Both the position numbers and the translations under genes were made by a program. Under the pieces are notes generated by a model. The model was not told the origin of the DNA and made no database searches. It was given only the letters and a program-made list of their open reading frames with translations. From an uncultured Oscillospiraceae bacterium (lineage in GTDB: Bacteria; Bacillota; Clostridia; Oscillospirales; Oscillospiraceae): a stretch of 54,066 nt of DNA. The stretch is taken from NCBI GenBank assembly GCA_910578505.1, contig CAJTPV010000021.1:1-54066 (forward strand), read 5' to 3'. Of this stretch, positions 8,780-18,600 are shown one piece after another (position 1 is the first letter of the stretch; each line of letters starts with the position of its first letter).

Positions 8780-8808
8780 TTGTCAAGCCGCTCCATTTAT
8801 ACTATAAT
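8780..8808 (+). promoter_or_regulatory. Promoter of the hprK operon
   Basis: TTGTCA (8780-8785), 17-bp spacer, TATAAT (8803-8808); a near-consensus sigma-A promoter 68 bp upstream of hprK. It is divergent from the rpmB promoter, with 36 bp between the two -35 elements. Confidence 0.8.
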
Positions 8809-8876
8809 TGTTTCAGCACCTGTGAAAACGATAGACCTGCAGCCCGCGCGGCCGCAGCTGAACGGAGGAGAGCCAT

Positions 8877-9818
8877 ATGATCAAGCAAGACGAAATGCAG
8901 GGCGGCATCCATCTGCATGAGCTGGTGGAGCAGCTGAAGATGTCCGTTGTCTATAAGGGCAGCGACTATGAAACGGCCCTGGTGGGCATCAAGGACGTGA
9001 ACCGTCCCGCGCTGCAGCTGCTGGGGTACTTCGACTATTTTGACGAGCGCCGCCTGCAGGTTATCGGTATGGCGGAGACCAATATGCTGGAGAACATGAC
9101 CCCGGAGCAGCGGGAGAAGAGCTTTTCCAATCTTTTGCAGTACCCCATCCCGGCCCTGATCATATCCCGGGATCTGGCGGTCTTTCCGGAGTGCCTGGCC
9201 ATGGCCCGCTGGCACAAGCGCACCCTGCTGCACACCTCGGACACCACGGTGGTCATCACCACCCGGGTCATCGAGTATCTGACCCAGGCCCTGGCCCCCA
9301 CCATCACCCGCCACGGCGTGCTCCTGGACATCGCCGGCGAGGGCGTGCTGATCACCGGCGACAGCGGCGTGGGCAAGAGCGAGGCCGCCATTGAGCTGGT
9401 CATGCGGGGCCACCGGCTGGTGGCGGACGACGCGGTGGAGATCCGCCGGGTGGCCGACCAGCTGCTGGGCAAGGCCCCGAAGCTGATCCGCAACTATATC
9501 GAGCTGCGGGGCATCGGCGTCATCGACGTCCACCAGCTCATGGGCATGCGGGCGGTGAAGAAGGAGTCCCAGATCGACCTGGTGGTCCACCTGGAGCCCT
9601 GGCGGGAGGACAAGTTCTATGACCGCTTCGGCCTGGACGAGGAGACGGTCAATATCCTGGGCCTCTCGGTGCCCACCACCACCATCCCGGTCCGGCCGGG
9701 CCGGAACCTGGCCACAATCATCGAGGTGGCCACCATGAACAACCGCCACAAGAAGTACGGCTTCAACGCCGCCCAGACCCTGGCCGACGAACTGGAGCGC
9801 CAGGTCCAGGGGTCCTGA
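8877..9818 (+). CDS. hprK: HPr kinase/phosphorylase
   Basis: 313 residues, the normal length for HprK. Walker A GDSGVGKS is at 161-168, preceded by the catalytic-region histidine in TRHGVLLDI (H146). The HprK signature ELRGIGVIDV is at about 209-218. The enzyme phosphorylates or dephosphorylates Ser46 of the PTS phosphocarrier HPr in response to glycolytic intermediates, and so drives carbon catabolite control in Firmicutes. GGAGGAG lies upstream of the ATG. It is first in a codirectional run with a ROK kinase, murB, rapZ, yvcK and whiA, an order typical of clostridial genomes. The sucrose PTS near 51 kb is a plausible downstream client. Confidence 0.96.
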   Translation: MIKQDEMQGGIHLHELVEQLKMSVVYKGSDYETALVGIKDVNRPALQLLGYFDYFDERRLQVIGMAETNMLENMTPEQREKSFSNLLQYPIPALIISRDLAVFPECLAMARWHKRTLLHTSDTTVVITTRVIEYLTQALAPTITRHGVLLDIAGEGVLITGDSGVGKSEAAIELVMRGHRLVADDAVEIRRVADQLLGKAPKLIRNYIELRGIGVIDVHQLMGMRAVKKESQIDLVVHLEPWREDKFYDRFGLDEETVNILGLSVPTTTIPVRPGRNLATIIEVATMNNRHKKYGFNAAQTLADELERQVQGS

Positions 9819-9867
9819 CGGCTCTGCAAGAAATGGCTATAGATAAAATCTCATGAGGAGGAATACG

Positions 9868-10821
9868 ATGTATTATATCGGCATTGACATCGGCGGGACC
9901 AATTTGAAGGCCGGGCTGGTGGATGAGGGCTACCAGATCACGGCCACCAAGAAAATGCCCCTGAAATTCGAATCCATGGAGCACATGGGGGAGACCCTGG
10001 CGGAAATGGCCATCGGGCTCGTTGAGGAGAACGGTATTGCCCGTGAACAGGTGGCCTCTGTGGGTATGGGGTTCCCCGGTCCTGTGGATAATAAGCGGGG
10101 CGTGGTCATCAAGACCGTCAACATTCCCATCCGCTCCATGCCGGTGGCGGAGATGTTCCATAAGTACTGGGACCTGCCGGTCTACCTGGGCAACGACGCG
10201 GACTGCGCAGCCCTGGGGGAATACTACCACTATGAGGACAGGGATGTTGAGAGCCTGATTCTGGTCACCCTGGGCACCGGCATCGGCACCGGCATCATCC
10301 TGGGCGGCAGGATCCACACCGGCATCAACGGCTGCGCCGGCGAGGGCGGGCACATCGTCATCGTCCACAACGGCGACCAGTGTACCTGCGGCCGCAGGGG
10401 CTGCTGGGAGCGGTACGCCTCCGCCAACGCCCTCATCCGCCAGACCACCGCCGCCATGGATGAGCACCCGGACTCCGCCATGTGGGGCCTGGTGGGCGGC
10501 GCGCTGAACCGGGTGGATGGCCGCACCGCCTTCGAGGCCATGCGCAAGGGCGACGTGACCGCCAGAGCGGTGGTGGACCAGTACCTGGAGTATCTGGCGG
10601 AGGGGCTGTCCAACTTTGTCAACATCTTCCAGCCGGAGGTCATCGCCCTGGGCGGCGGCGTCAGCCACGAGCGGGACGAGGACCTGCTGGTGCCTCTGCA
10701 GTCCATGGTGCTGGAGCAGTGCTTTGGCCGGGAGGCGGAGAAGCACCCCAAATTGGTCAAGGCAAAGCTGGGCAACGACGCCGGGATCATCGGCGCAGCC
10801 CTGCTGGGGCTGGCCCAGTAA
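9868..10821 (+). CDS. ROK-family sugar kinase (probable glucokinase)
   Basis: 317 residues from ATG 9868, chosen over the in-frame ATG at 9853 because GAGGAGGA sits between them. It has the N-terminal phosphate-binding motif DIGGTN (7-12) and the ROK zinc-site motif CxCGxxGCxE (C172 to E181: CTCGRRGCWE), with the upstream EGGH histidine. No DNA-binding domain is present, so it is a kinase rather than a NagC/XylR-type repressor. ATP-dependent phosphorylation of glucose is most likely. Location next to hprK fits a role in sugar entry into glycolysis, and glucose released from sucrose is a plausible substrate. Exact sugar specificity cannot be read from the sequence. Confidence 0.88.
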   Translation: MYYIGIDIGGTNLKAGLVDEGYQITATKKMPLKFESMEHMGETLAEMAIGLVEENGIAREQVASVGMGFPGPVDNKRGVVIKTVNIPIRSMPVAEMFHKYWDLPVYLGNDADCAALGEYYHYEDRDVESLILVTLGTGIGTGIILGGRIHTGINGCAGEGGHIVIVHNGDQCTCGRRGCWERYASANALIRQTTAAMDEHPDSAMWGLVGGALNRVDGRTAFEAMRKGDVTARAVVDQYLEYLAEGLSNFVNIFQPEVIALGGGVSHERDEDLLVPLQSMVLEQCFGREAEKHPKLVKAKLGNDAGIIGAALLGLAQ

Positions 10822-10856
10822 ACCTTACATCATCTTTTTATGCAGGAGGAATCTCT

Positions 10857-11768
10857 ATGCCCTGGTATGACACCTTCGACGCTCTGGTGAAGGAGCGGTT
10901 CCCGCAGCTGGAATGGATGGGGGAGGAGCCCATGGCCCGGCACACCACCTTCCGCACCGGCGGCCCGGCCCGGCGGTTCGCCCGGCCCGGCTCGGCGGAG
11001 GAGCTGGCGGCGCTGCTGGACGCGGCGGAGCGGGAGCAGTGGCCGGTATTGGTGCTGGGCAACGGCTCCAATGTGCTGGCGGCGGACCAGGGGGTGGAGG
11101 CGCTGGTGGTCCACACCGGGCGGCTGGACAGCGTGGGCCGCACCGGGGAGCGTACGCTGCGGGCGGAGGCGGGGGTCTCCCTGGCCCGTCTGGCGGTGTT
11201 CGCCCAGCGGGAGGCCCTGAGCGGGCTGGAATTTGCCCACGGCATCCCCGGCAGCCTGGGGGGCGCGGTGTTCATGAACGCCGGGGCCTACGGCGGCGAG
11301 ATGCGCCAGGTGGTGACGGCGGTGACCGCCTGGTTTCCCGGACAGGGGATCGTGCGCCTGGAGGGGGACGCCCTGGAGTTCGGCTACCGGCACAGTATTT
11401 TCAGCCGCCGGCCAGGGGCGGCGCTGGCGGCGGAGTTCCTGCTGGAGCCGGGGGACGGGGAGGCCATCCGGGCCCGGATGGAGGACCTGGACCGGCGGCG
11501 GCGGGAGAAGCAGCCCCTGGAGTACCCCAGCGCGGGGAGCACCTTCAAGCGGCCGGAGGGCCATTTTGCCGGGGCGCTGATCGAGCAGTGCGGTTTGAAG
11601 GGGGCCCGGTCCGGCGGGGCCATGGTTTCGGAGAAGCACGCGGGATTTGTCATCAACGCCGGCGGCGCCACCAGCGGCGACGTGCTGGCGCTGATCGCCC
11701 ATGTGCAGAGGACGGTGAAGGAGCAGACCGGCGTGGCCCTGGAGCCGGAGGTCAGGATCGTGTCATAG
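10857..11768 (+). CDS. murB: UDP-N-acetylenolpyruvoylglucosamine reductase
   Basis: 303 residues from ATG 10857, preceded by CAGGAGGA (10843-10850). The open frame extends far upstream but overlaps the ROK gene, so that start is rejected. The FAD-binding region shows HTTFRTGGPA, LGNGSNVL and GIPGSLGGAVFMNAGAYGGE, all characteristic of MurB. The C-terminal region has YPSAGSTFKRP and a catalytic-type Glu in the terminal LEPEVRIV. MurB carries out the NADPH-dependent reduction that yields UDP-N-acetylmuramic acid for peptidoglycan. The short type II-like form is usual in Firmicutes. It is 35 nt downstream of the ROK gene and 27 nt upstream of rapZ. Confidence 0.96.
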   Translation: MPWYDTFDALVKERFPQLEWMGEEPMARHTTFRTGGPARRFARPGSAEELAALLDAAEREQWPVLVLGNGSNVLAADQGVEALVVHTGRLDSVGRTGERTLRAEAGVSLARLAVFAQREALSGLEFAHGIPGSLGGAVFMNAGAYGGEMRQVVTAVTAWFPGQGIVRLEGDALEFGYRHSIFSRRPGAALAAEFLLEPGDGEAIRARMEDLDRRRREKQPLEYPSAGSTFKRPEGHFAGALIEQCGLKGARSGGAMVSEKHAGFVINAGGATSGDVLALIAHVQRTVKEQTGVALEPEVRIVS

Positions 11769-11795
11769 CTGCGATCGTGTGTGAGGAGGGGGAAG

Positions 11796-12656
11796 ATGGA
11801 AATATTGATTATCTCCGGACTGTCCGGCGGCGGCAAGAGCAAGGCCGCGTCCTTTCTGGAGGACATGGGGTTTTATATTGTGGACAACATGCCGGCGGGG
11901 ATGATTTTGAAATTCGCAGAGTTCTGCGCCGCCGGGAACGGCCGGTATAACCGGGTAGCGCTGGTCTACGACGTGCGCACCGCGGACAGCTTTGACGAAT
12001 TTCTGGAGGTCCTGTCAACGCTGCGCTCCAGGGAGTACAGCTGCCGCCTGCTCTTTCTGCAGGCGGACGTGGGGGCCATTATCAACCGGTACAAGGAGAC
12101 CCGCCGCCTGCACCCGCTGCAGGAGCAGGCGGGGTCCCTGGAGGAGGCGGCCAACCGGGAGATCCGGCTGATGGCGCCGGTCAAGGCCCAGGCGGACCTG
12201 GTGATCGACTCCACCAACTACTCCACGGCGCGGCTGCGCTCGGAGCTGCTGCGGCTGTTCGGCGGGGACGGGGCTGCGGGGGAGATGATGGTGAGCCTGG
12301 TGTCCTTCGGCTTCAAGCACGGCCTGCCCCTGGAGGCGGATCTGGTGTTTGACGTGCGGTTCATGCCGAATCCCTTCTACATCGACAGTCTCCGGGACCA
12401 CACAGGCCTGGACGCGGATGTGCGCGACTACGTCTTCTCCTTCCGGGAGACGGAGCAGTTTATGGAGAAGCTGCGGGATCTGCTGCGCTTTGTCCTGCCG
12501 CTGTACCGGGAGGAGGGGAAGACCGTGCTGGTGGTGGCCATCGGCTGCACCGGCGGCCACCACCGCTCCGTGGCGGTGACCCACGCGCTGGCGGAGTATG
12601 CCGCCTCTCTGGGCTATCAGGTGACGGAGAACCACCGGGACATGACGCGCTCGTAA
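11796..12656 (+). CDS. rapZ: RNase adapter/nucleotide-binding protein RapZ (YvcJ)
   Basis: 286 residues from ATG 11796, with GAGGAGGGGG just upstream; an in-frame ATG at 11781 precedes the Shine-Dalgarno and is rejected. Walker A is GLSGGGKS (8-15). The C-terminal half carries VSFGFKHGLP, DVRFMPNPFY and IGCTGGHHRSVAV, the RapZ fingerprint. In E. coli RapZ controls glmS by sRNA decay; in Firmicutes the YvcJ orthologue binds and hydrolyses nucleotides and has been linked to competence. The conserved rapZ-yvcK-whiA order is intact here. Confidence 0.95.
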   Translation: MEILIISGLSGGGKSKAASFLEDMGFYIVDNMPAGMILKFAEFCAAGNGRYNRVALVYDVRTADSFDEFLEVLSTLRSREYSCRLLFLQADVGAIINRYKETRRLHPLQEQAGSLEEAANREIRLMAPVKAQADLVIDSTNYSTARLRSELLRLFGGDGAAGEMMVSLVSFGFKHGLPLEADLVFDVRFMPNPFYIDSLRDHTGLDADVRDYVFSFRETEQFMEKLRDLLRFVLPLYREEGKTVLVVAIGCTGGHHRSVAVTHALAEYAASLGYQVTENHRDMTRS

Positions 12657-12696
12657 CATTATCCATCCCGGACAATGGGATAAGGCTGTGATAGAC

Positions 12697-13743
12697 ATGG
12701 AGCATATGAACGAAAACTTTCTTTACCGCGGTCCCAGCGGCAAGGGGCCTAAGATCGTCGCCATCGGGGGCGGCACAGGCCTGTCCACCATGCTGCGGGG
12801 TCTGAAGCGGCACACCAACAATCTGACGGCCATCGTCACGGTGGCGGACGACGGCGGCGGCTCCGGGGTCCTGCGCCAGGAGCTGGGCATGCTGGCCCCC
12901 GGCGATATCCGCAACTGCCTGGAGGCGCTGGCCAACGTGGAGCCGCTGATGGGGGAGCTGCTGCACTACCGGTTCACGGAGGGCTCCCTGCGGGGGCAGA
13001 GCTTTGGGAACCTGTTTCTGGCTGCGCTGTACGGCATCTCCGGCGGCAGCTTCGACGTGGCGGTGGGCCGCATGAGCCAGGTGCTGGCCATCACGGGCCG
13101 GGTGCTGCCGGTGACCACCAGCAACGTGCAGCTGGAGGCGGAATTTGAGAATGGGACAAGGGTCCTGGGGGAGTCCAAGATCTCCTACTGCAAAAAGCGG
13201 GAGGACTGCCGCATCCGGCAGGTACGGCTGCTGCCGGAGCATCCCCCGGCCCTGCAGGCGGCCCTGGACGCCATTGCCCAGGCGGACATGATCTTACTGG
13301 GGCCGGGGAGCCTGTACACCAGCATCATCCCCAACCTGCTGGTGGAGGGCATCGCCGGGGCCATCGCCGCCTCCGGCGCGCTGAAGGTGTACGTAGCCAA
13401 TGTGATGACCCAGGAGGGGGAGACGGAGGGGTACACCAACGCGGACCACATCCGGGCCATCTTCCAGCACTCCCTGCCGGGGCTGTTCCAGCTGTGCCTG
13501 GTCAACTCCGCCAACATCCCCCAGGAGGTCCTGGCCCGCTACGCCCAGGAGGGGGCGGTGCCGGTGCGGTGCGACAAGGCGGAGTGCGCCAGGCTGGGGG
13601 TGGAGCTGGCGAAGAGCCCGGTGTCCGCCGTGCGGGACGGCTACGTCCGCCACGACCCGGAGCTGCTGGCGGCGGCCCTGCTGGAGTTCCACGCCCGCAG
13701 GAGCGTTCGGATTGCCGGGCTGGGCCGGTACCGTATAGAGTAA
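12697..13743 (+). CDS. yvcK: Gluconeogenesis factor YvcK / CofD-like protein
   Basis: 348 residues from ATG 12697; a GTG at 12688 and an ATG at 12706 are also in frame. The Shine-Dalgarno is poor (ATAAGG), so the exact start is uncertain. The nucleotide-binding motif IGGGTGLS lies near residues 23-30, followed by VTVADDGGGSG and the NLFLAALYGISG and LLGPGSLYTSIIPNLLV segments of the YvcK/CofD family. YvcK is needed for growth on gluconeogenic carbon sources in Bacillus, binds UDP-GlcNAc, and influences cell shape. It sits between rapZ and whiA as in most Firmicutes. Confidence 0.94.
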   Translation: MEHMNENFLYRGPSGKGPKIVAIGGGTGLSTMLRGLKRHTNNLTAIVTVADDGGGSGVLRQELGMLAPGDIRNCLEALANVEPLMGELLHYRFTEGSLRGQSFGNLFLAALYGISGGSFDVAVGRMSQVLAITGRVLPVTTSNVQLEAEFENGTRVLGESKISYCKKREDCRIRQVRLLPEHPPALQAALDAIAQADMILLGPGSLYTSIIPNLLVEGIAGAIAASGALKVYVANVMTQEGETEGYTNADHIRAIFQHSLPGLFQLCLVNSANIPQEVLARYAQEGAVPVRCDKAECARLGVELAKSPVSAVRDGYVRHDPELLAAALLEFHARRSVRIAGLGRYRIE

Positions 13744-13763
13744 TGGAGCAGGGAGGTGCTGCC

Positions 13764-14657
13764 ATGTCCTTTTCCAGCGATGTGAAGACGGAACTATGCC
13801 GGACGGGGCTGGACCGCCCCTGCTGCGCAAAGGCCGAGGCCTACGGCGCGCTGCTGTACTGCAGCACCTTTTCCGCCCACGAGGTGCGGATCATCACAGA
13901 GAACGCGGATTTTGCCTCCCGGCTGCCGGCGCTGCTGGAGCGGGCTTTCGGCCTGTGCTTCGACCGCCTGCCCAGGGCGGAGGAGCAGAAGTACATCTTC
14001 CAGATCACGGACGCCGGCAAGATCAGCCGGATCATCGACGCCTTTGGTTTTGACTCCCGCCAGAGCCCGGTGCTGCACATCAACTTCGGTCTGCTGGAGG
14101 AGGACTGCTGCCGGGCCGCCTTCCTGCGGGGGGCATTTTTGGCGGGGGGCAGTGTGACGGAGCCGGCCAAGCGGTACCACCTGGAGCTGGTCACCAGCCA
14201 TATCCAGGCCAGCCGGGAGCTGCTGGCGCTGCTGACGGACATGGGCCGCCGGCCCAAGCAGACTGCGCGGGGGGGCTGCCAGGTGACGTACTTCAAAAGC
14301 GGCGGCCAGATCGAGGATCTGCTGACGCTGATGGGCGCGCCGCTGTCCGCCATGGAGCTGATGAACACCCGGGCGGAGAAGGAGCTGCGCAACGGTGTCA
14401 ACCGCCGGGTCAACTGTGAATCCGCCAACCTGGACAAGGCGGTGGACGCGGCCCAGGAGCAGCTCCAGGCCATCCGGCGGCTGTACGAGCTGGGGCGGGT
14501 GGAGGGATTGTCCGCGCAGCTGAAGGAGACCATCATCCTGCGGGAGACGTACCCGGAGCTGACCCTGGCCCAGCTGGCGGAGGAATTCGACCCGCCCATC
14601 ACCAAGAGCTGCCTGAACCACCGGCTCCGGAAGCTATCAGAGCTGAGCCGAACGTGA
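13764..14657 (+). CDS. whiA: DNA-binding protein WhiA
   Basis: 297 residues from ATG 13764, with GGGAGGTG upstream; the open frame extends back into yvcK but that extension is rejected. The protein begins MSFSSDVKTEL and has the degenerate LAGLIDADG-like N-terminal domain (GAFLAGGSV, YHLELVTSH). The C-terminal helix-turn-helix has LTLAQLAEEFDPPITKSCLNHRLRKL. WhiA controls sporulation in Streptomyces and affects division and chromosome segregation in Bacillus. It ends the cluster; copy A of a structured repeat starts 4 nt after its stop and may shape the 3' end of the mRNA. Confidence 0.96.
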   Translation: MSFSSDVKTELCRTGLDRPCCAKAEAYGALLYCSTFSAHEVRIITENADFASRLPALLERAFGLCFDRLPRAEEQKYIFQITDAGKISRIIDAFGFDSRQSPVLHINFGLLEEDCCRAAFLRGAFLAGGSVTEPAKRYHLELVTSHIQASRELLALLTDMGRRPKQTARGGCQVTYFKSGGQIEDLLTLMGAPLSAMELMNTRAEKELRNGVNRRVNCESANLDKAVDAAQEQLQAIRRLYELGRVEGLSAQLKETIILRETYPELTLAQLAEEFDPPITKSCLNHRLRKLSELSRT

Positions 14658-14660
14658 ACC

Positions 14661-14834
14661 GCAATAAAAGTTTCGCCGGCCTTTTCAAAGGCCGTGGAGT
14701 CCAGAGGCAAAGCCTCTGGTCGCGCCCCGCAGGGCGCGAAATACCCCAGGCCGCGCCGCAAAATCCCTCGTATCCCTCCAATCGGGCGCGGCCCAAGCGC
14801 ATTTGACGCGCATGCGTCAAACAGCGCCCCCGTC
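14661..14834 (-). repeat. Structured dispersed repeat, copy A
   Basis: Begins GCAATAAAAGTTTCGCCGG and matches the reverse complements of 15387-15567 and 28936-29114. It contains successive small palindromes: GGCCTTT/AAAGGCC, CCAGAGGC/GCCTCTGG and CGCGCCC/GGGCGCG. A longer imperfect stem (GGCCGCGCC with GGCGCGGCC) and TTTGACGC/GCGTCAAA follow. The first 37 bases are identical to copy B. It begins 4 nt after the whiA stop. Confidence 0.85.
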
Positions 14835-14887
14835 TTTCCACCAGGCACATTTCAGAGGATCAATTCGACAGACAAGGAGAAAGAACC

Positions 14888-15322
14888 ATGGACAGAGCAA
14901 AACTGGCAAACGATTACCATAACGCGGGCTACAGCTGCTCCCAGGCGGTAGTCTGCGCCTTTGCCGACGTCATCGGCCTGCCCCAGGAGCAGCTGGCCGC
15001 CCTGACCGGCGGCTTTGGCGGCGGCTTCCGCACGGGCGAGATCTGCGGCGTGCTCAGCGGCGGGGCCATGGTGCTGGGCATGCGGTGGCCCCACAGCCAG
15101 CCCGGCGACATGAAGGCCAAATCCTATGTGGCGAAAAAGGTGATGAAGTTCCAGGCGCTTTTTAAGGAGCGGGTCCCCGGCGTGCGCTGCCAGGAGATCC
15201 GGGACCTGGGCCTCACGGCGGACATCAGCCCCGCCGCCCAGCGGCTGGGACTGACCAAGTCCTGCGCAATTTATATTGTGACCGCTGTGGAGATTTTAGA
15301 GCAGATGCTGGAGGAGGAGTAG
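14888..15322 (+). CDS. C_GCAxxG_C_C-family redox-type protein
   Basis: 144 residues, ATG preceded by AAGGAGAAAG. Cys residues at 17, 23, 53, 101 and 126 are set in the pattern YSCSQAV, GEICGVLSGGAMVLG, RCQEI and KSCAIY. The Gly-rich segment GGFGGGFRTGEICG matches the C_GCAxxG_C_C family, small cytosolic proteins of anaerobes thought to bind metal or act in redox chemistry. No signal peptide or membrane segment is present. The gene stands alone between inverted repeat copies A and B, and a hairpin overlaps its stop codon. Function in this organism is not known. Confidence 0.85.
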   Translation: MDRAKLANDYHNAGYSCSQAVVCAFADVIGLPQEQLAALTGGFGGGFRTGEICGVLSGGAMVLGMRWPHSQPGDMKAKSYVAKKVMKFQALFKERVPGVRCQEIRDLGLTADISPAAQRLGLTKSCAIYIVTAVEILEQMLEEE

Positions 15323-15338
15323 AGCGCTCCTCCTCCAG
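15308..15338 (+). terminator. Hairpin overlapping the stop of the Cys-rich gene
   Basis: CTGGAGGAGGAG (15308-15319) pairs with CTCCTCCTCCAG (15327-15338), and the stop codon TAG falls in the loop. There is no T-run, so it may be an mRNA-end structure rather than a strong terminator. Confidence 0.5.
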
Positions 15339-15386
15339 CGCACAGAAGATACGGAAAATGAGAGACAGGAAGCGGGCGCAGGGACG

Positions 15387-15567
15387 GACGGGCTGTTTGC
15401 CGCCTGCGGCGTGCAAATGCGCGGGAAAGCCGCGCCGATTGGGTGCGGATCGGGGGATGATGCGGCGCGGCTTTCTTTTTTGGGGGATTTCGTGCCCTGC
15501 GGGGCACGAGCGGGGCTTTGCCCCTGCACCCCACGGCCTTTGAAAAGGCCGGCGAAACTTTTATTGC
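15387..15567 (+). repeat. Structured dispersed repeat, copy B
   Basis: Starts GACGGGCTGTTTGCCGCC and ends CTTTTATTGC. It is near-identical to 28936-29114 over most of its length and inverted relative to copy A. The same chain of hairpins is present. It ends 49 nt before dnaE and so forms part of the likely dnaE 5' leader; in-frame codons running through it are not counted as dnaE coding sequence. Confidence 0.88.
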
Positions 15568-15616
15568 GCTGCGCGGTGTTCTTTGCTCCACATGCTTCGC
15601 GGAAAGAGAGGTTCCC

Positions 15617-18600
15617 ATGTCCTTTGTTCATCTTCACGTTCATACCGAGTACAGCCTCCTGGACGGCTTCTGCCGCATTGACGGCCTGGCCAAGCGGGTC
15701 CGGGAGCTGGGACAGACCGCCGTGGCCGTCACCGACCACGGCGTCATGTACGGCGCGGTGGATTTTTACCGCTCTTGCAAAAAAGAGGGCGTCAAGCCAA
15801 TTATCGGCTGCGAGGTCTATATGACGCCAACCGGACGCTCCCTCCGGGACAAGGTCCACGAGCTGGACGCGGAGAGCCGCCACCTGGTCCTGCTGTGCCG
15901 GAACGAGACGGGCTACCGGAACCTCAGCTATATGGTCAGCCGGGCCTTTATCGACGGGTTCTATATCAAGCCCCGCATCGATATGGAGCTGCTGCGGAGC
16001 CACAGCGAGGGCCTCATCGCCCTGTCCGCCTGCCTGGCGGGGGAGATCCCCAGGCTGCTGGTGGGCCGCAATTACGACCGGGCCAGGGAATACGCCCTGG
16101 AAATGCGGGACATCTTCGGCCCGGACGGGTTTTACCTGGAGCTCCAGGACCACGGCATCCAGAACCAGACGGTGGTCAACCAGGGTCTGCTGCGCATCCA
16201 CCAGGAGACCGGCATCCCCCTGGTCTGTACCAACGACTGCCACTACCTGGCCCCCAAGGACGCGGAGAGCCACGACGTGCTGCTGTGCATCCAGACCGGG
16301 AAGCTGGTGGAGGACGAAAAGCGCATGCGCTATGAGCCCCGCAACTTCTATGTCCGCTCCACGGAGGAGATGGAGGCGCTGTTTGGCCGCTATCCGGACG
16401 CCCTGGAGAACACACAGCGGATCGCCGACGCCTGTAACCTGGAGTTCACCTTCGGCAAGTACCACCTGCCCCAGTTCGCCGTCCCGGCGGGGGAGACGGC
16501 TCAGTCCTATATCCGGCGGCTGTGCGAGGAGGGGTTCGCGGCCAAATACAAGGGCCGGCATCCGGAGTACCACCGGCAGCTGGACTATGAGCTGGACATG
16601 ATTGAACAGATGGGGTTTACGGACTACTTCCTCATTGTCTCCGACTTTGTGGGGTTCGCCCGCAGCCAGGGCATCCCCGTGGGCCCCGGCCGGGGCAGCG
16701 CCGCCGGGAGCATGGTCTCCTACTGCCTCCACATCACCGATATCGACCCCATGAAGTACGGCCTGTACTTCGAGCGCTTTTTGAACCCGGAGCGGGTGTC
16801 CATGCCGGATATCGACATGGACTTCGGCGACACCCGCCGGGACGAGGTCTTCGAATACGTGCGCCGGAAATACGGTCAGGACCGGGTGGCCCATATCGTC
16901 ACCTTCGGCACCATGGCCGCACGGGGCGTCATCCGGGACGTGGGGCGGGTGATGAATATGCCCTATGCGGAGGTGGACGTGGTGGCCAAGCAGGTGCCCG
17001 GCGGACCGGGAAACCTCCACATCACCCTGGACCAGGCCCTGCAGCTGAGCAAGCCCCTGAAGGAGATGTACGACGGGGACCCCGGCATCCACAAGCTCAT
17101 CGACACCGCCCGGTCCCTGGAGGGCATGCCCCGTCACGCCTCCACCCATGCCGCCGGCGTGGTCATCACCAAGAACCCCGTATACACCTACGTGCCCCTG
17201 GCCCGGAACGACGAGACGGTGGTCTGCCAGTACTCCATGGTGACGCTGGAGGAGCTGGGCCTGCTGAAGATGGACTTCCTGGGCCTGCGGAACCTGACGG
17301 TCCTGGAGGACGCGGTGGCCATGGTCCGCCGACGGGAGCCGGACTTCCAGCTGGAGGATATCCCGGAGGACGACCAGGCGGTGTTCGACATGCTCACACA
17401 GGGCAAGACCGCCGGCGTGTTCCAGATGGAGTCCGCCGGAATGACCGGCGTGTGCGTGGGGCTCAAGCCCCAGTCCATCGAGGACCTGACCGCCATCGTG
17501 GCCCTGTACCGGCCTGGGCCCATGGACTCCATCCCCCGGTTCATCGCCAGCAAGCACAACCCCAGCCTCATCACCTACAAGCATCCGTCCCTGGAGCCCA
17601 TCCTCTCCATCACCTACGGCTGCATCGTCTACCAGGAGCAGGTCATTGAGATTTTCCGCCGCCTGGCGGGCTACTCCCTGGGGCAGGCGGACATGGTGCG
17701 CCGGGCCATGAGCAAGAAGAAGGTCAAGGACATCGAAAAAGAGCGTGAAGCGTTCCTGAATGGCGATTCCAGTCGAAATATTACCGGCTGTATCGCCAAT
17801 GGTATCCCGGCGGATATCGCGGAGGCGGTCTACAATGAAATCTACGACTTTGCCAACTACGCCTTCAACAAGGCCCACGCGGTGTGCTATGCCGTGGTGG
17901 CCTATCAGACGGCCTGGTTCAAGTACCACCATCCCCGTGAGTATATGGCGGCGCTGCTGACGTCGGTGCTGGACTACTCGGAGAAGGTGTCCGGGTATAT
18001 CTCCGAATGCCGGGACATGGGGATCCCCCTGCTGCCGCCGGACGTGAACCGCTCACAGGACTGCTTCACAGTGGAGGAGGGCGGCATCCGCTTCGGCCTG
18101 GTGGCCATCAAAAACATCGGGCGCGGCTTTATCCAGAGCATGGTCCGGGAGCGGGAGGACAATGGCCCCTTCACCGGCCTCCAGGACTTCTGCGAGCGGC
18201 TGTACGGGTGCGACATCAACAAGCGGGCGCTGGAGAATCTCATCCGGGCCGGGGCCTTCGACAGCTTCGGCGCGTACCGCAGCCAGATGATCGCCGTCAG
18301 CGACAAGCTGCTGGACTCCATCGGCGGCAGCCGCCGCCAGAATGTGGAGGGGCAGATGGACTTTTTCGGCATGGCCGCCCCCGCCTCCCCCCGGCGGCAC
18401 GCCGAGGCGGCGCTGCCGGACATCCCGGAGTACGCCCTGGAGGAGCGGATGCGGCAGGAGCGGGAGGTGACGGGGCTGTACCTCTCCGGCCACCCCATGA
18501 ACGCCTACCGGAGGGCGGCGGCAGCCGCCGGCGCGGTGCACATCGTGTCCATCCACGACGATTTCGCCCAGGATGGCGGCCCGGTGCAGTACCAGGACGA

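Noticed and set aside
10482..10856. N-terminal extension of MurB
   Set aside because: It overlaps the ROK gene in another frame; a Shine-Dalgarno sits right before ATG 10857.
15518..15616. N-terminal extension of DnaE
   Set aside because: The codons lie in and just after repeat copy B and are absent from DnaE proteins; similar peptides arise from the other repeat copies.
15296..17932. 878-residue antisense ORF opposite dnaE
   Set aside because: No motifs, and its end runs through repeat copy B.
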